Below are positions 7,198 to 13,121 of a DNA stretch of 15,026 nucleotides, piece after piece. The stretch is taken from assembly GCA_002451015.1 (NCBI GenBank), contig DKBB01000153.1:1-15026 (forward strand). Direction: 5' to 3'. The DNA comes from Acidobacteria bacterium UBA6911 (GTDB lineage Bacteria > Acidobacteriota > UBA6911). A program made the position numbers and the translations under genes. Each line of letters starts with the position of its first letter. The stretch's first letter is position 1. The notes under the pieces are model-generated. The model was not told the DNA's origin and did no database searches. It saw nothing but the letters and a program-made list of their open reading frames with translations.

Positions 7198-7292
7198 CCG
7201 GCACGAATCGAGGGTAAGGTCTTGCCAGGCTGCCCAATATCGAACATATGGCTGCCCTCCGACACCGGCGAAGCATTCCCAACGCGATTGTG

Positions 7293-7329
7293 AAAAAAAG
7301 TTATTGAAACCCTCTGAGAAATGCGGGTT
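7293..7329 (-). terminator. Weak terminator-like hairpin after the CDP-alcohol gene
   Basis: Read on the minus strand, AACCC and GGGTT (plus-strand 7325-7329 and 7308-7312) can form a 5-bp stem with a 12-nt loop. A run of seven T (7293-7299) follows about 8 nt later. The stem is short and the gap before the T-run is long, so efficiency would be modest. It lies in the 130-bp gap between two converging operons, where a terminator is expected. No better hairpin is visible there for the plus-strand operon. Confidence 0.25.
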
Positions 7330-7930
7330 AGGTTAGGTTGTGCGTCTGCTTCGGTTTCGGCAGCTCTTTCCAGGTGTAGTAAATCCGGCTGATTACGGTC
7401 CAGTTGCCCAGGATTGCCAGAATCCATAGGACCGCTTCCATCCGGTTTGCCAGTCCACCGATTATCAGCAGTACGATCCGTTCGGGGCGCTCCATAAAAC
7501 CGACCTTACAGGTCGGAATCAGGGATTCCGCTCTGGCTCTGGTGTAACTGGTCAGTACCGCACCCATTATCACCACACCCGTGAGAACGACATAGCCCAG
7601 CATTTGATGCCGCGCGTAATAAACCAGAAGTCCCTGCAGGATTATAACGTCCGAGTAGCGGTCGATCACGGAGTCGTAAAAAGCGCCGAACCGTGTTTCT
7701 GTCCGACTGACACGAGCCACTTCTCCGTCAAGCATATCGAAAAGTCCGGCGAGAATAATAATTAGCCCGCCTTTAAGCAAACTTCCGTAACCGAACTCGA
7801 ATGCGGCCCAAAGACTGATGAGGACGCCTATGAAGGTGATTATATTGGGATTGATTTTTAAAAGAGTCAGGAGCCTGACTATTTTATTCAGTATAAATTT
7901 TCCCCCGCGTCCAATGGCATCGCTTAGCAT
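7328..7930 (-). CDS. CDP-alcohol phosphatidyltransferase, inositol-phosphate-synthase-like subgroup
   Basis: This inner-membrane enzyme transfers a CDP-activated diacylglycerol (or similar) group onto an alcohol to make a phospholipid head group. The family signature DGxxARxxxxxxxxGxxxDxxxD is complete at residues 68-90 (D68, G69, A72, R73, G82, D86, D90), so the two-metal site is intact. About six membrane helices are expected in the 200 aa, the usual size. A second block, SYTRARAE (128-135) with GFMERPER (144-151), resembles actinobacterial and archaeal phosphatidyl/archaetidyl-inositol-phosphate synthases more than classic PgsA, so the acceptor may be an inositol or sugar phosphate. That is inference. 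The gene lies 37 bp after mlaD with its own promoter-like sequence. The ATG is the only possible start because an in-frame TAG lies just upstream. Confidence 0.85.
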   Translation of the reverse strand: MLSDAIGRGGKFILNKIVRLLTLLKINPNIITFIGVLISLWAAFEFGYGSLLKGGLIIILAGLFDMLDGEVARVSRTETRFGAFYDSVIDRYSDVIILQGLLVYYARHQMLGYVVLTGVVIMGAVLTSYTRARAESLIPTCKVGFMERPERIVLLIIGGLANRMEAVLWILAILGNWTVISRIYYTWKELPKPKQTHNLT

Positions 7931-7936
7931 GGCGTA

Positions 7937-7965
7937 AGGCTAGACAGATTCAAAATTCTTGTCAA
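7937..7965 (-). promoter_or_regulatory. Possible promoter of the CDP-alcohol gene, leaderless spacing
   Basis: On the minus strand a perfect TTGACA (7960-7965) is followed after 17 bp by TAGCCT (7937-7942), which keeps the key first, second and last positions of the -10. The -10 ends exactly 6 nt before the ATG at 7930, which would put the transcription start at or next to the A of the start codon. The -35 overlaps the sequence just past the mlaD stop. No Shine-Dalgarno is present. Confidence 0.4.
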
Positions 7966-7967
7966 GA

Positions 7968-9191
7968 TCAAAACAATCGAACGCGGATGGTCATGTACTT
8001 TTTAGGATCCTTCCGCAGGTCATAGAGAAGCTTGCTGATCTCCGAAGAAGACTGTTCGAGGTTGTTATACAGCCCCGGGTCTTTCAACAGTTTCCCCAAC
8101 GTGCCCTGACCCTGTTCGATCTGTTCGACTAAAGAGGCGAAGCTTTCAAGGGCTTTTTTGCTTCTCTCATAAAGAGCATCGTCCGTCGATAGCTTTCCAA
8201 GGGTTCCTTCGCCCTTTTTCATCCTGTCAACGATTGTATCGGTTTTATCCACGGCCGAGCGTGCGGAGTCATAAAGCGCCGGATCGTTGATAAGCTTCGA
8301 AATTGTACCGGAACCGTTCTGTATATTTTCGGCAATGACGTTGAACTGTTCCAGTGCTTTGGTCAATCGGGTATACACTTCCGGATCGCTGACCATTTTT
8401 CCGAAAGTGCCCTGGCCGGAATGCAGTTCATTGATAAGAACCGTTGCCTGAGAGAAAGCTTTTTCCGCTGCGGTGATTGTCTCTTCCAGCGCATTGACGA
8501 TGTCGGTGATATCGGTCCCGATATTTTCGGGAATAATTTTGGTTGCTATTTCCTGTACCCGTTCGGACAGCACGCCGAAATTCGCGATGACATCATTTGC
8601 GCCCGTCATGATTTCCCGGAATCCCGGCTGTTGGATGCTTTCAATGAAATAAAATTCTCCCTTCAGAGGCGGCAGTTCGTCTGAGATTCCTGGAGTAATA
8701 TCAATAAAAGAATCTCCTATCAGCCCACGGGACGCGATACTGACATCAGAATCGGGACCAATTCGATTCAGATATTCCTTACGGATGTCCATCTGGACTT
8801 CCACAAGCCTCAGGTTCTCTTGAAGATTCCGGATATCATCCTGGAGATTTCTTGAAAGCTTTAAACCGGAGGCGGTTTGAGTGTCCAGGTTCTGAATTTT
8901 ATTTTTAATTTCCTCGATCTGGGCAAGGATTTGGGTGTTTTCAGGATAGGATTCAGGGGAGATGAGTTGAATCTTGCGGACTTTGCCTATTTCCATACCG
9001 GCCAGCCATACCGGCGATCCCGGCTTCAAACCGCCTACGTCCGTCAGGTATGTGACAATCTTGGCCGAGTCGGAAAACCAGTTGATTCCCCAGCTCTGCT
9101 GCAAAATCAATATTGAAAGCAAGATAAATGCAATTACGACGAATATCCCAAGCTTCATCTGGGCCAGTTTTACCTGTTTTTTCTTCGGCAT
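7968..9191 (-). CDS. mlaD: MlaD-like MCE-domain protein with coiled-coil insertion and C-terminal repeats
   Basis: MlaD-type proteins are membrane-anchored, form a periplasmic ring and channel phospholipid between the inner-membrane MlaFE complex and the outer membrane. The 407-aa product has an N-terminal TM helix at about residues 13-31. An MCE domain starts at about 42 with VGGLKPGSPVWLAGMEIGKVRKIQL and resumes at about 130-170 with SIASRGLIGDSFIDITPG. Between these halves is an inserted charged helical segment (about 81-130) with heptad-like hydrophobics, which looks like a coiled-coil hairpin. The C-terminus holds four 34-residue repeats with GxGTxxKxxxDxxLY (starting at 259, 293, 327, 361) and ends KDPKKYMTIRVRLF. 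AAAAGGA lies about 5 nt before the ATG. It is separated from mlaF by 101 bp. Both the repeats and the final motif occur in MlaD relatives of other phyla, as I recall. Confidence 0.9.
   Translation of the reverse strand: MPKKKQVKLAQMKLGIFVVIAFILLSILILQQSWGINWFSDSAKIVTYLTDVGGLKPGSPVWLAGMEIGKVRKIQLISPESYPENTQILAQIEEIKNKIQNLDTQTASGLKLSRNLQDDIRNLQENLRLVEVQMDIRKEYLNRIGPDSDVSIASRGLIGDSFIDITPGISDELPPLKGEFYFIESIQQPGFREIMTGANDVIANFGVLSERVQEIATKIIPENIGTDITDIVNALEETITAAEKAFSQATVLINELHSGQGTFGKMVSDPEVYTRLTKALEQFNVIAENIQNGSGTISKLINDPALYDSARSAVDKTDTIVDRMKKGEGTLGKLSTDDALYERSKKALESFASLVEQIEQGQGTLGKLLKDPGLYNNLEQSSSEISKLLYDLRKDPKKYMTIRVRLF
8010..8417 (-). repeat. Four tandem 34-residue coding repeats in MlaD
   Basis: Within mlaD the motif GxGTxxKxxxDxxLYxxxxxAxxxx recurs at residues 259, 293, 327 and 361, exactly 34 residues (102 bp) apart. 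The DNA copies have diverged while the protein motif is kept, so these are old, functionally constrained repeats. A degenerate further unit may start at residue 225, where GT also occurs. Confidence 0.85.
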
Positions 9192-9237
9192 ACGGTTCCT
9201 TTTGGCTACATGGATTTCATCGGCTGCCAGTATTCAT

Positions 9238-9266
9238 AATATACCAACGAAGGGCAAGCTTTTCAG
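9238..9266 (-). promoter_or_regulatory. Possible internal promoter before mlaD
   Basis: In the 101-bp gap between mlaF and mlaD, the minus strand carries CTGAAA (9261-9266), 17 bp, then TATATT (9238-9243) preceded by TGG, an extended -10 feature. It predicts a start near 9231 and a leader of about 40 nt that includes the AAAAGGA ribosome site of mlaD. The -35 match is only 4 of 6. Confidence 0.35.
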
Positions 9267-9292
9267 CCGGACCTTCTTCCGAATATCAAAGT

Positions 9293-10084
9293 TTAATTTA
9301 CGAACGATTTCACATAGGGCTCTTCCGATGCATTTAATTCCCGATAACCTCCATAAAAACAGATTTTACCATCCATAAGCATAATAAAATTGATCGAAGA
9401 CAGGATCTTGGCGCCACCCTCGGATTTATAGGCTATGTTGCCGTCTTCAGCGGAAGCAGCGTATTCGGTTGCAATAATGGAAGCGGCATGCAGATCGTGG
9501 GTAACGAAGATGCTGGTTACGCCTTCCATATCGCGCAGCTTGATCATCAATTCCACGATGGTCCGTTTGGTAATCGGATCCAGACCTGCGGTCGGCTCAT
9601 CATATAGAATGACTTCGGGACTGCCGACAAGAGCCCGCGCGATTCCGACTCTGCGTTTCATTCCCCCAGAGAGTTCGACCGGCATTTTATCGATAGCTTC
9701 CTCCAGACCTACAAAACCCAGATGCTTTTCCACATCCCGATCGATTTCCATTTCTTCAAGAGTTCCTTCTTCGTTGAGTCTGTAACCGACATTGTCCCTG
9801 ACGGGAAGGGAATCGAAGAGGGCGCCTTCCTGGAATACCATCCCTATATTTCTGCGTATGGATACAAGTTCTCTCTCGGACATGTCGGTTATGTCGCTGC
9901 CATCGATTATTATTTTCCCTGAATCCGGTTTTATGAGACCAAGGATAAGTTTTAACACGGTTGATTTTCCAGAACCGCTTTCTCCCAGAATAATCAGAGT
10001 TTCCCCGCGCTGTACTTTGAAACTGATATTCTTGAGAACTACTTCATCGTCAAAAGATTTTGTGACGTCCTGAAATTCGATCAT
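9293..10084 (-). CDS. mlaF: MlaF-like ABC ATPase of the phospholipid transporter
   Basis: This 263-aa ATPase drives the MlaE permease in MCE-coupled phospholipid transport. Motifs are intact: Walker A GESGSGKST (34-42), Q-loop Q85, signature LSGGMKRRVG (138-147), Walker B VILYDEP (158-164), D-loop AGLDP (166-170) and H-loop His196. The GMKRRVGIARAL form of the signature region is typical of MlaF rather than of generic importers. Between the H-loop helix and the final strand (FIMLMDGKICFYG) there is an extra stretch of about 25 residues (about 207-231). The gene starts inside the end of mlaE with a 4-bp ATGA overlap (10081-10084), so translation is coupled. The C-terminus (EEPYVKSFVN) is the usual short tail seen in MlaF relatives. 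Confidence 0.93.
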   Translation of the reverse strand: MIEFQDVTKSFDDEVVLKNISFKVQRGETLIILGESGSGKSTVLKLILGLIKPDSGKIIIDGSDITDMSERELVSIRRNIGMVFQEGALFDSLPVRDNVGYRLNEEGTLEEMEIDRDVEKHLGFVGLEEAIDKMPVELSGGMKRRVGIARALVGSPEVILYDEPTAGLDPITKRTIVELMIKLRDMEGVTSIFVTHDLHAASIIATEYAASAEDGNIAYKSEGGAKILSSINFIMLMDGKICFYGGYRELNASEEPYVKSFVN

Positions 10085-10887
10085 GAATTTATAAAGGGCG
10101 CTAAATAAATGAGCAGATTATTTAAGAAGAAGTCGGCGGCAATGACCAAAATGGAGCCGCTGACAACAGCCAGAGTTGTCGCCTTTCCGACCCCTTCTGT
10201 CCCACCCTGTGTCCGCAAACCTACGTAACATCCTACCATGGAAATTGTGAAGCCGAACACAACGGGTTTGACCAGGGTTCCTACCAGGTCTGAAAGTTGC
10301 ATTGCGTTCATCGCGTCCGTCCAGTATTGATTGGAGCTGATGAGTAGTTTGTATGCTGCGATAATCCATCCTCCGCACATGCCTACGGCATCACAGACAA
10401 TAGTGAGAATAGGCAGCATAATCACCGTGGCAATCATTCGCGGAGTCACCAATCGCCTTGTCGGATCCGTACCCAAGGCCCTCATGGCGCTGATCTGTTC
10501 TGAAACGACCATGGATCCGAGTTCTGACGCGATTCCCGATCCCATCCTTCCGGCCAGCATCAAAGCCGATAATACCGGGCCCAATTCCCTTATGAGGGTC
10601 AGCGACACAAGTTGGCCCGTCATACTGACGGCTCCGTAAGTACGGAGCACTCCTTCTGATTGAATCGCGAGCACCGCCCCGGTAAAAAAACCGGTTAAAA
10701 TGACAATAGGGAGGGATCCGATTCCCACGCGGTCCATTTGCAGGATGATTTCTCTCCAGTAAATTGGCCGTGTGAAAAGATTGGCAACCGCACGGAGGGA
10801 CAGCAGGGTAAAGGATTGGATTTCCCAAATTGCCTTGGCTATAAGGCGAAAAGGGGCCTCTAGTGAGCTCTTCAGGATGTTGTTCAT
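10081..10887 (-). CDS. mlaE: MlaE-like phospholipid ABC permease
   Basis: The 268-aa integral membrane protein is the permease of the Mla/MCE phospholipid transporter. Diagnostic blocks are an amphipathic N-terminal helix (residues 1-30), the segment RELGPVLSALMLAGRMGSGIASELGSMVVSEQISAMRALG (100-139), which is the conserved MlaE coupling region, and GGTEGVGKATTLAVVSGS (228-245) before the last helix. About five or six membrane helices are expected. It is the first gene of the minus-strand mla operon and overlaps mlaF by 4 bp. A promoter-like TTGACT/CATAAA pair lies just upstream. No clear Shine-Dalgarno precedes the ATG. The periplasmic MlaC and outer-membrane MlaA partners of the E. coli pathway are not in this window. 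Confidence 0.93.
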   Translation of the reverse strand: MNNILKSSLEAPFRLIAKAIWEIQSFTLLSLRAVANLFTRPIYWREIILQMDRVGIGSLPIVILTGFFTGAVLAIQSEGVLRTYGAVSMTGQLVSLTLIRELGPVLSALMLAGRMGSGIASELGSMVVSEQISAMRALGTDPTRRLVTPRMIATVIMLPILTIVCDAVGMCGGWIIAAYKLLISSNQYWTDAMNAMQLSDLVGTLVKPVVFGFTISMVGCYVGLRTQGGTEGVGKATTLAVVSGSILVIAADFFLNNLLIYLAPFINS

Positions 10888-10902
10888 ATCAATTGATTTA
10901 CC

Positions 10903-11106
10903 ACGGCAAGTTTATGGGTCGGAACTTTGGTAAGTCAAGGGTAAATAAAGCAAATCAAATGCTGCGGACTGGAATGATGTGTGGCTGGAGGAAAATTTGT
11001 AAATACCCATTATGAAAGGGGATTGGAAATTAAAGAATGAAGCTTGACTGTCAAACACTTTAAATCTTCGACAGTAAACGTTCGACCTGCACGGCAAACT
11101 TGCCGT
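10903..11106. repeat. Separated 11-bp inverted repeat flanking the mla promoter region
   Basis: ACGGCAAGTTT at 10903-10913 and its exact reverse complement AAACTTGCCGT at 11096-11106 lie about 180 bp apart. The left copy overlaps the predicted mlaE -10 and transcription start. The right copy is part of a tight palindrome. This may mark binding sites for one regulator. Confidence 0.4.
10911..10938 (-). promoter_or_regulatory. Promoter of the mla operon
   Basis: On the minus strand TTGACT (10933-10938; 5 of 6) is followed after 16 bp by CATAAA (10911-10916; 4 of 6). Transcription would start near 10904 and leave a leader of roughly 17 nt before the mlaE ATG. Confidence 0.5.
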
Positions 11107-11110
11107 TTGC
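11091..11110. promoter_or_regulatory. Two overlapping, mutually exclusive inverted repeats
   Basis: ACGGCAA (11091-11097) and TTGCCGT (11100-11106) form a perfect 7-bp palindrome with a 2-bp centre. GCAAAC (11094-11099) and GTTTGC (11105-11110) form a second perfect 6-bp repeat using some of the same bases. As DNA the first looks like a dimer operator; as RNA the two hairpins would compete. Confidence 0.45.
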
Positions 11111-11170
11111 AAAGGGGAAGAATCTATGGTTCATTATTCCATTGTTAGTTATCGATCCACCCGGAAACAT

Positions 11171-11188
11171 CCGCATGGTTCCATGCGG
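11171..11188. promoter_or_regulatory. Perfect palindrome/hairpin just upstream of the aroC ribosome site
   Basis: CCGCATGG (11171-11178) and CCATGCGG (11181-11188) are exact reverse complements with TT between them. In RNA this gives a 7-bp stem closed by a GTTC tetraloop. It ends 12 nt before the AAAGGG ribosome site of aroC and 24 nt before the ATG. It is followed by TCTTCT, which is too weak for a standard terminator. Confidence 0.5.
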
Positions 11189-11211
11189 TCTTCTAAGTGA
11201 AAGGGAATGCT

Positions 11212-12384
11212 ATGCTCCGCTTTATGACAGCGGGCGAATCTCACGGGAAATCGCTTGCCGGAATACTGGAAGGGTTGCCTGGAGGGCTGGCCGTCGATAA
11301 GGACTTCATCAATTTCCAGCTGTATCGACGGCAAGTCGGTTTCGGCCGTGGAGAGCGCATGAAAATCGAGCAGGACCGGATTAACATATTGTCCGGAATA
11401 CGGCACGGGAAGACTCTCGGAAGCCCTATTTCCTTCCTGATCGAAAACAGGGATTGGGTGCGCTGGCAGCTTCCGATGAGTGTCGAACCGGTTGACGAAG
11501 GTGCGGACATCGCGTCCGTTATCCGGCCCCGTCCCGGCCATGCGGATTTGGCCGGCATTTTAAAATACCAGACGGATGACGTCCGGAACATACTGGAGCG
11601 TGCCAGCGCCCGTGAAACTGCTTCGCGGGTTGCTACAGGCGCTTTTTGCCGCCTCCTGCTTGGACATTTCAACATACGAATAGGAAGCCATGTCCTCGCT
11701 GTAGGAAACGAGCAGGTTGCGGACGAATTCCAGGACTTGAGGGGCGCGGAAATATTGAAAATCGATCCTGAATCCCCCGTCCGATGCGCTGACCAAGATG
11801 CCGCAACGCGAATGATGGCGGCAATCGGAGCAGCTAAAGAGTCGGGAGATACTTTGGGCGGGATTCTTGAAGCTGTAGCCATTTCCGTCCCTCCGGGACT
11901 GGGTTCGCATGTCCAATGGGATCGCAGACTGGACGGGCGCATCGCACAGGCTATGATGAGCATACCATCGGCAAAGGGAGTGGAAATAGGTGCCGCTTTT
12001 GCCGGTGCAAGGCGTTCCGGGTCTTCAGTCCATGACGAGATTTTTTACGATACCCGCAGGAGTCGCTTTTATCACAAAACGAACAGAGCCGGAGGCGTCG
12101 AAGGTGGAATCAGTAACGGAGAAGACATCCGGGTAAGGATTCACCTGAAGCCGATTCCCACTCTGCGTAAACCACTAAAATCCATAAATATAGATACCAA
12201 GCAGGAGGCTGATGCCGCTTTTGAAAGGAGCGATACCTGCGTAGTACCTGCAGCGGGAGTTGTCGCGGAATCCATGCTCGGATACGTGCTGGCCGATGCT
12301 TTTCTGGAAAAATTCGGGGGGGACTCGATTCGGGAAATCGAAGGCAACTACGGTAACTATACGCGTCTTATCGAGGATTTCTGA
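11212..12384 (+). CDS. aroC: Chorismate synthase
   Basis: AroC converts 5-enolpyruvylshikimate-3-phosphate to chorismate with reduced FMN, the last step of the shikimate pathway in the cytosol. The 390-aa sequence shows the family blocks: GESHG (8-12), YRRQVGFGRGERM (38-50), RPRPGHADLAGILKY (105-119), ERASARETASRVA (129-141), SIPSAKGVEIG in the middle, NRAGGVEGGISNG and the C-terminal RSDTCVVPAAGVVAE. Length is normal. The ATG at 11212 is chosen because AAAGGG lies 6 nt upstream and the protein then begins MLRFMTAGESHG as in other AroC proteins; a GTG at 11197 is in frame but would add five residues across the ribosome site. A strong palindrome lies just upstream. It is 224 bp from def and diverges from the mla operon. 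Confidence 0.97.
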   Translation: MLRFMTAGESHGKSLAGILEGLPGGLAVDKDFINFQLYRRQVGFGRGERMKIEQDRINILSGIRHGKTLGSPISFLIENRDWVRWQLPMSVEPVDEGADIASVIRPRPGHADLAGILKYQTDDVRNILERASARETASRVATGAFCRLLLGHFNIRIGSHVLAVGNEQVADEFQDLRGAEILKIDPESPVRCADQDAATRMMAAIGAAKESGDTLGGILEAVAISVPPGLGSHVQWDRRLDGRIAQAMMSIPSAKGVEIGAAFAGARRSGSSVHDEIFYDTRRSRFYHKTNRAGGVEGGISNGEDIRVRIHLKPIPTLRKPLKSINIDTKQEADAAFERSDTCVVPAAGVVAESMLGYVLADAFLEKFGGDSIREIEGNYGNYTRLIEDF

Positions 12385-12570
12385 TATTGGAGAGTATCCA
12401 TACGGGATTGATTGCACAGCCTAACAATCAGAGTCCTTGGGAACACAAAGGACCGTATCAGCCGGACCAGGATTGGCAACGAAAGTCATGCTTTTTTTAC
12501 CGGGGAGGAATCCGACGAGGCGGCCTCTAAACGGTAAAGGCGAACATGGGATCCATTGGAATTTTGACCC

Positions 12571-12599
12571 TTTACAAGCCTTACTATCGTTATTAAAAT
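12571..12599 (+). promoter_or_regulatory. Promoter of def, near-leaderless
   Basis: TTTACA (12571-12576; 5 of 6) is followed after 17 bp by TAAAAT (12594-12599; 5 of 6). The -10 ends 9 nt before the def ATG, so transcription should begin at about 12605-12609, at or a few bases before the start codon. No Shine-Dalgarno lies between. The rest of the 224-bp aroC-def gap shows no gene and only a weak hairpin. Confidence 0.6.
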
Positions 12600-12608
12600 T
12601 AAGTAGTT

Positions 12609-13118
12609 ATGATTGTTCCGATTTTGAAACTGGGAGCGCCCGAATTAAGGAAGGTCAGCGAACCCATCCATAACTTCAATGGCGAACTCGAAGACATTGT
12701 AAAGAACATGGTGGAGACAATGTATGGAGCTTCCGGTGTGGGTTTGGCCGCCCCTCAGATTGGAGTCAATATAAGGCTGGTCACGATCGATCCCTCCATA
12801 GGTGAGAACAAAGAAAAAATCATCGTATTATGCAATCCCGAGATCGTCTCTTCCGAAGGCAAGCAGTCGTGCGAAGAAGGATGCCTGAGTATTCCGGACT
12901 TTAGTGAGAATGTGGAACGCCCCATGAAGATGGTCGTTAAAGGGCAGGATCTCAAGGGAGAGGAGGTTACGATCGAAGCCGAGGGGATTCTTGCACGGTG
13001 CTTCAGCCATGAAATTGATCATCTAAACGGGGTTCTTTTTATCGATCACCTCAGCGCTTTGAAACGGGGCCTGATTCGGAATAAAATCAAAAAACTGGCC
13101 AAAGCCGGGGAATGGTAG
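12609..13118 (+). CDS. def: Peptide deformylase
   Basis: Def removes the formyl group from the N-terminal Met of nascent proteins. The 169-aa sequence has all three metal-site motifs: GVGLAAPQ (43-50), EGCLSIP (90-96) with ligand Cys92, and HEIDHLNG (134-141) with ligands His134 and His138 and catalytic Glu135. Length is typical of bacterial type 1 enzymes. The ATG at 12609 gives the standard N-terminus (ILKLGAPELRKVSEPI), yet it has no Shine-Dalgarno and sits just past a good promoter, so a leaderless message is likely. It is followed 3 bp later by fmt, the gene for the formylating enzyme, a very common pairing. The C-terminal KIKKLAKAGEW tail is a normal amphipathic helix. Confidence 0.96.
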   Translation: MIVPILKLGAPELRKVSEPIHNFNGELEDIVKNMVETMYGASGVGLAAPQIGVNIRLVTIDPSIGENKEKIIVLCNPEIVSSEGKQSCEEGCLSIPDFSENVERPMKMVVKGQDLKGEEVTIEAEGILARCFSHEIDHLNGVLFIDHLSALKRGLIRNKIKKLAKAGEW

Positions 13119-13121
13119 AAA

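Larger units (their letters stand above)
10888..11211. other. 324-bp divergent intergenic region between mlaE and aroC
   Basis: No gene is visible here on either strand. The region holds the mlaE promoter-like pair at its left end, a TTGAC-T-GTCAA palindrome at 11044-11054, the overlapping inverted repeats at 11091-11110 and the palindrome at 11171-11188. A perfect TTGACA on the minus strand (11049-11054) lacks a good -10. I found no convincing aroC promoter; the closest candidates have only three or four matching -10 positions. The density of palindromes suggests regulatory DNA. Confidence 0.5.

Noticed and set aside
7228..7257. Direct repeat GGCTGCCC (two copies 22 bp apart) in the convergent gap
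   Set aside because: Only 8 bp long and not inverted, so no terminator forms; likely chance.
7328..7342. GGTTA-type short tandem repeat at the end of the CDP-alcohol gene
   Set aside because: Only about three imperfect 5-bp units that encode the last residues of the protein; no evidence of function.
11241..11963. 240-codon minus-strand open frame
   Set aside because: It is fully antisense to aroC, whose protein is clearly conserved. The Ser/Arg/Pro-rich translation has no recognisable domain.
12433..12453. GTCCTT/AAGGAC hairpin after aroC
   Set aside because: A 6-bp stem with a 9-nt loop and no following T-run does not make a convincing terminator. The T7 run at about 12490 has no stem in front of it.
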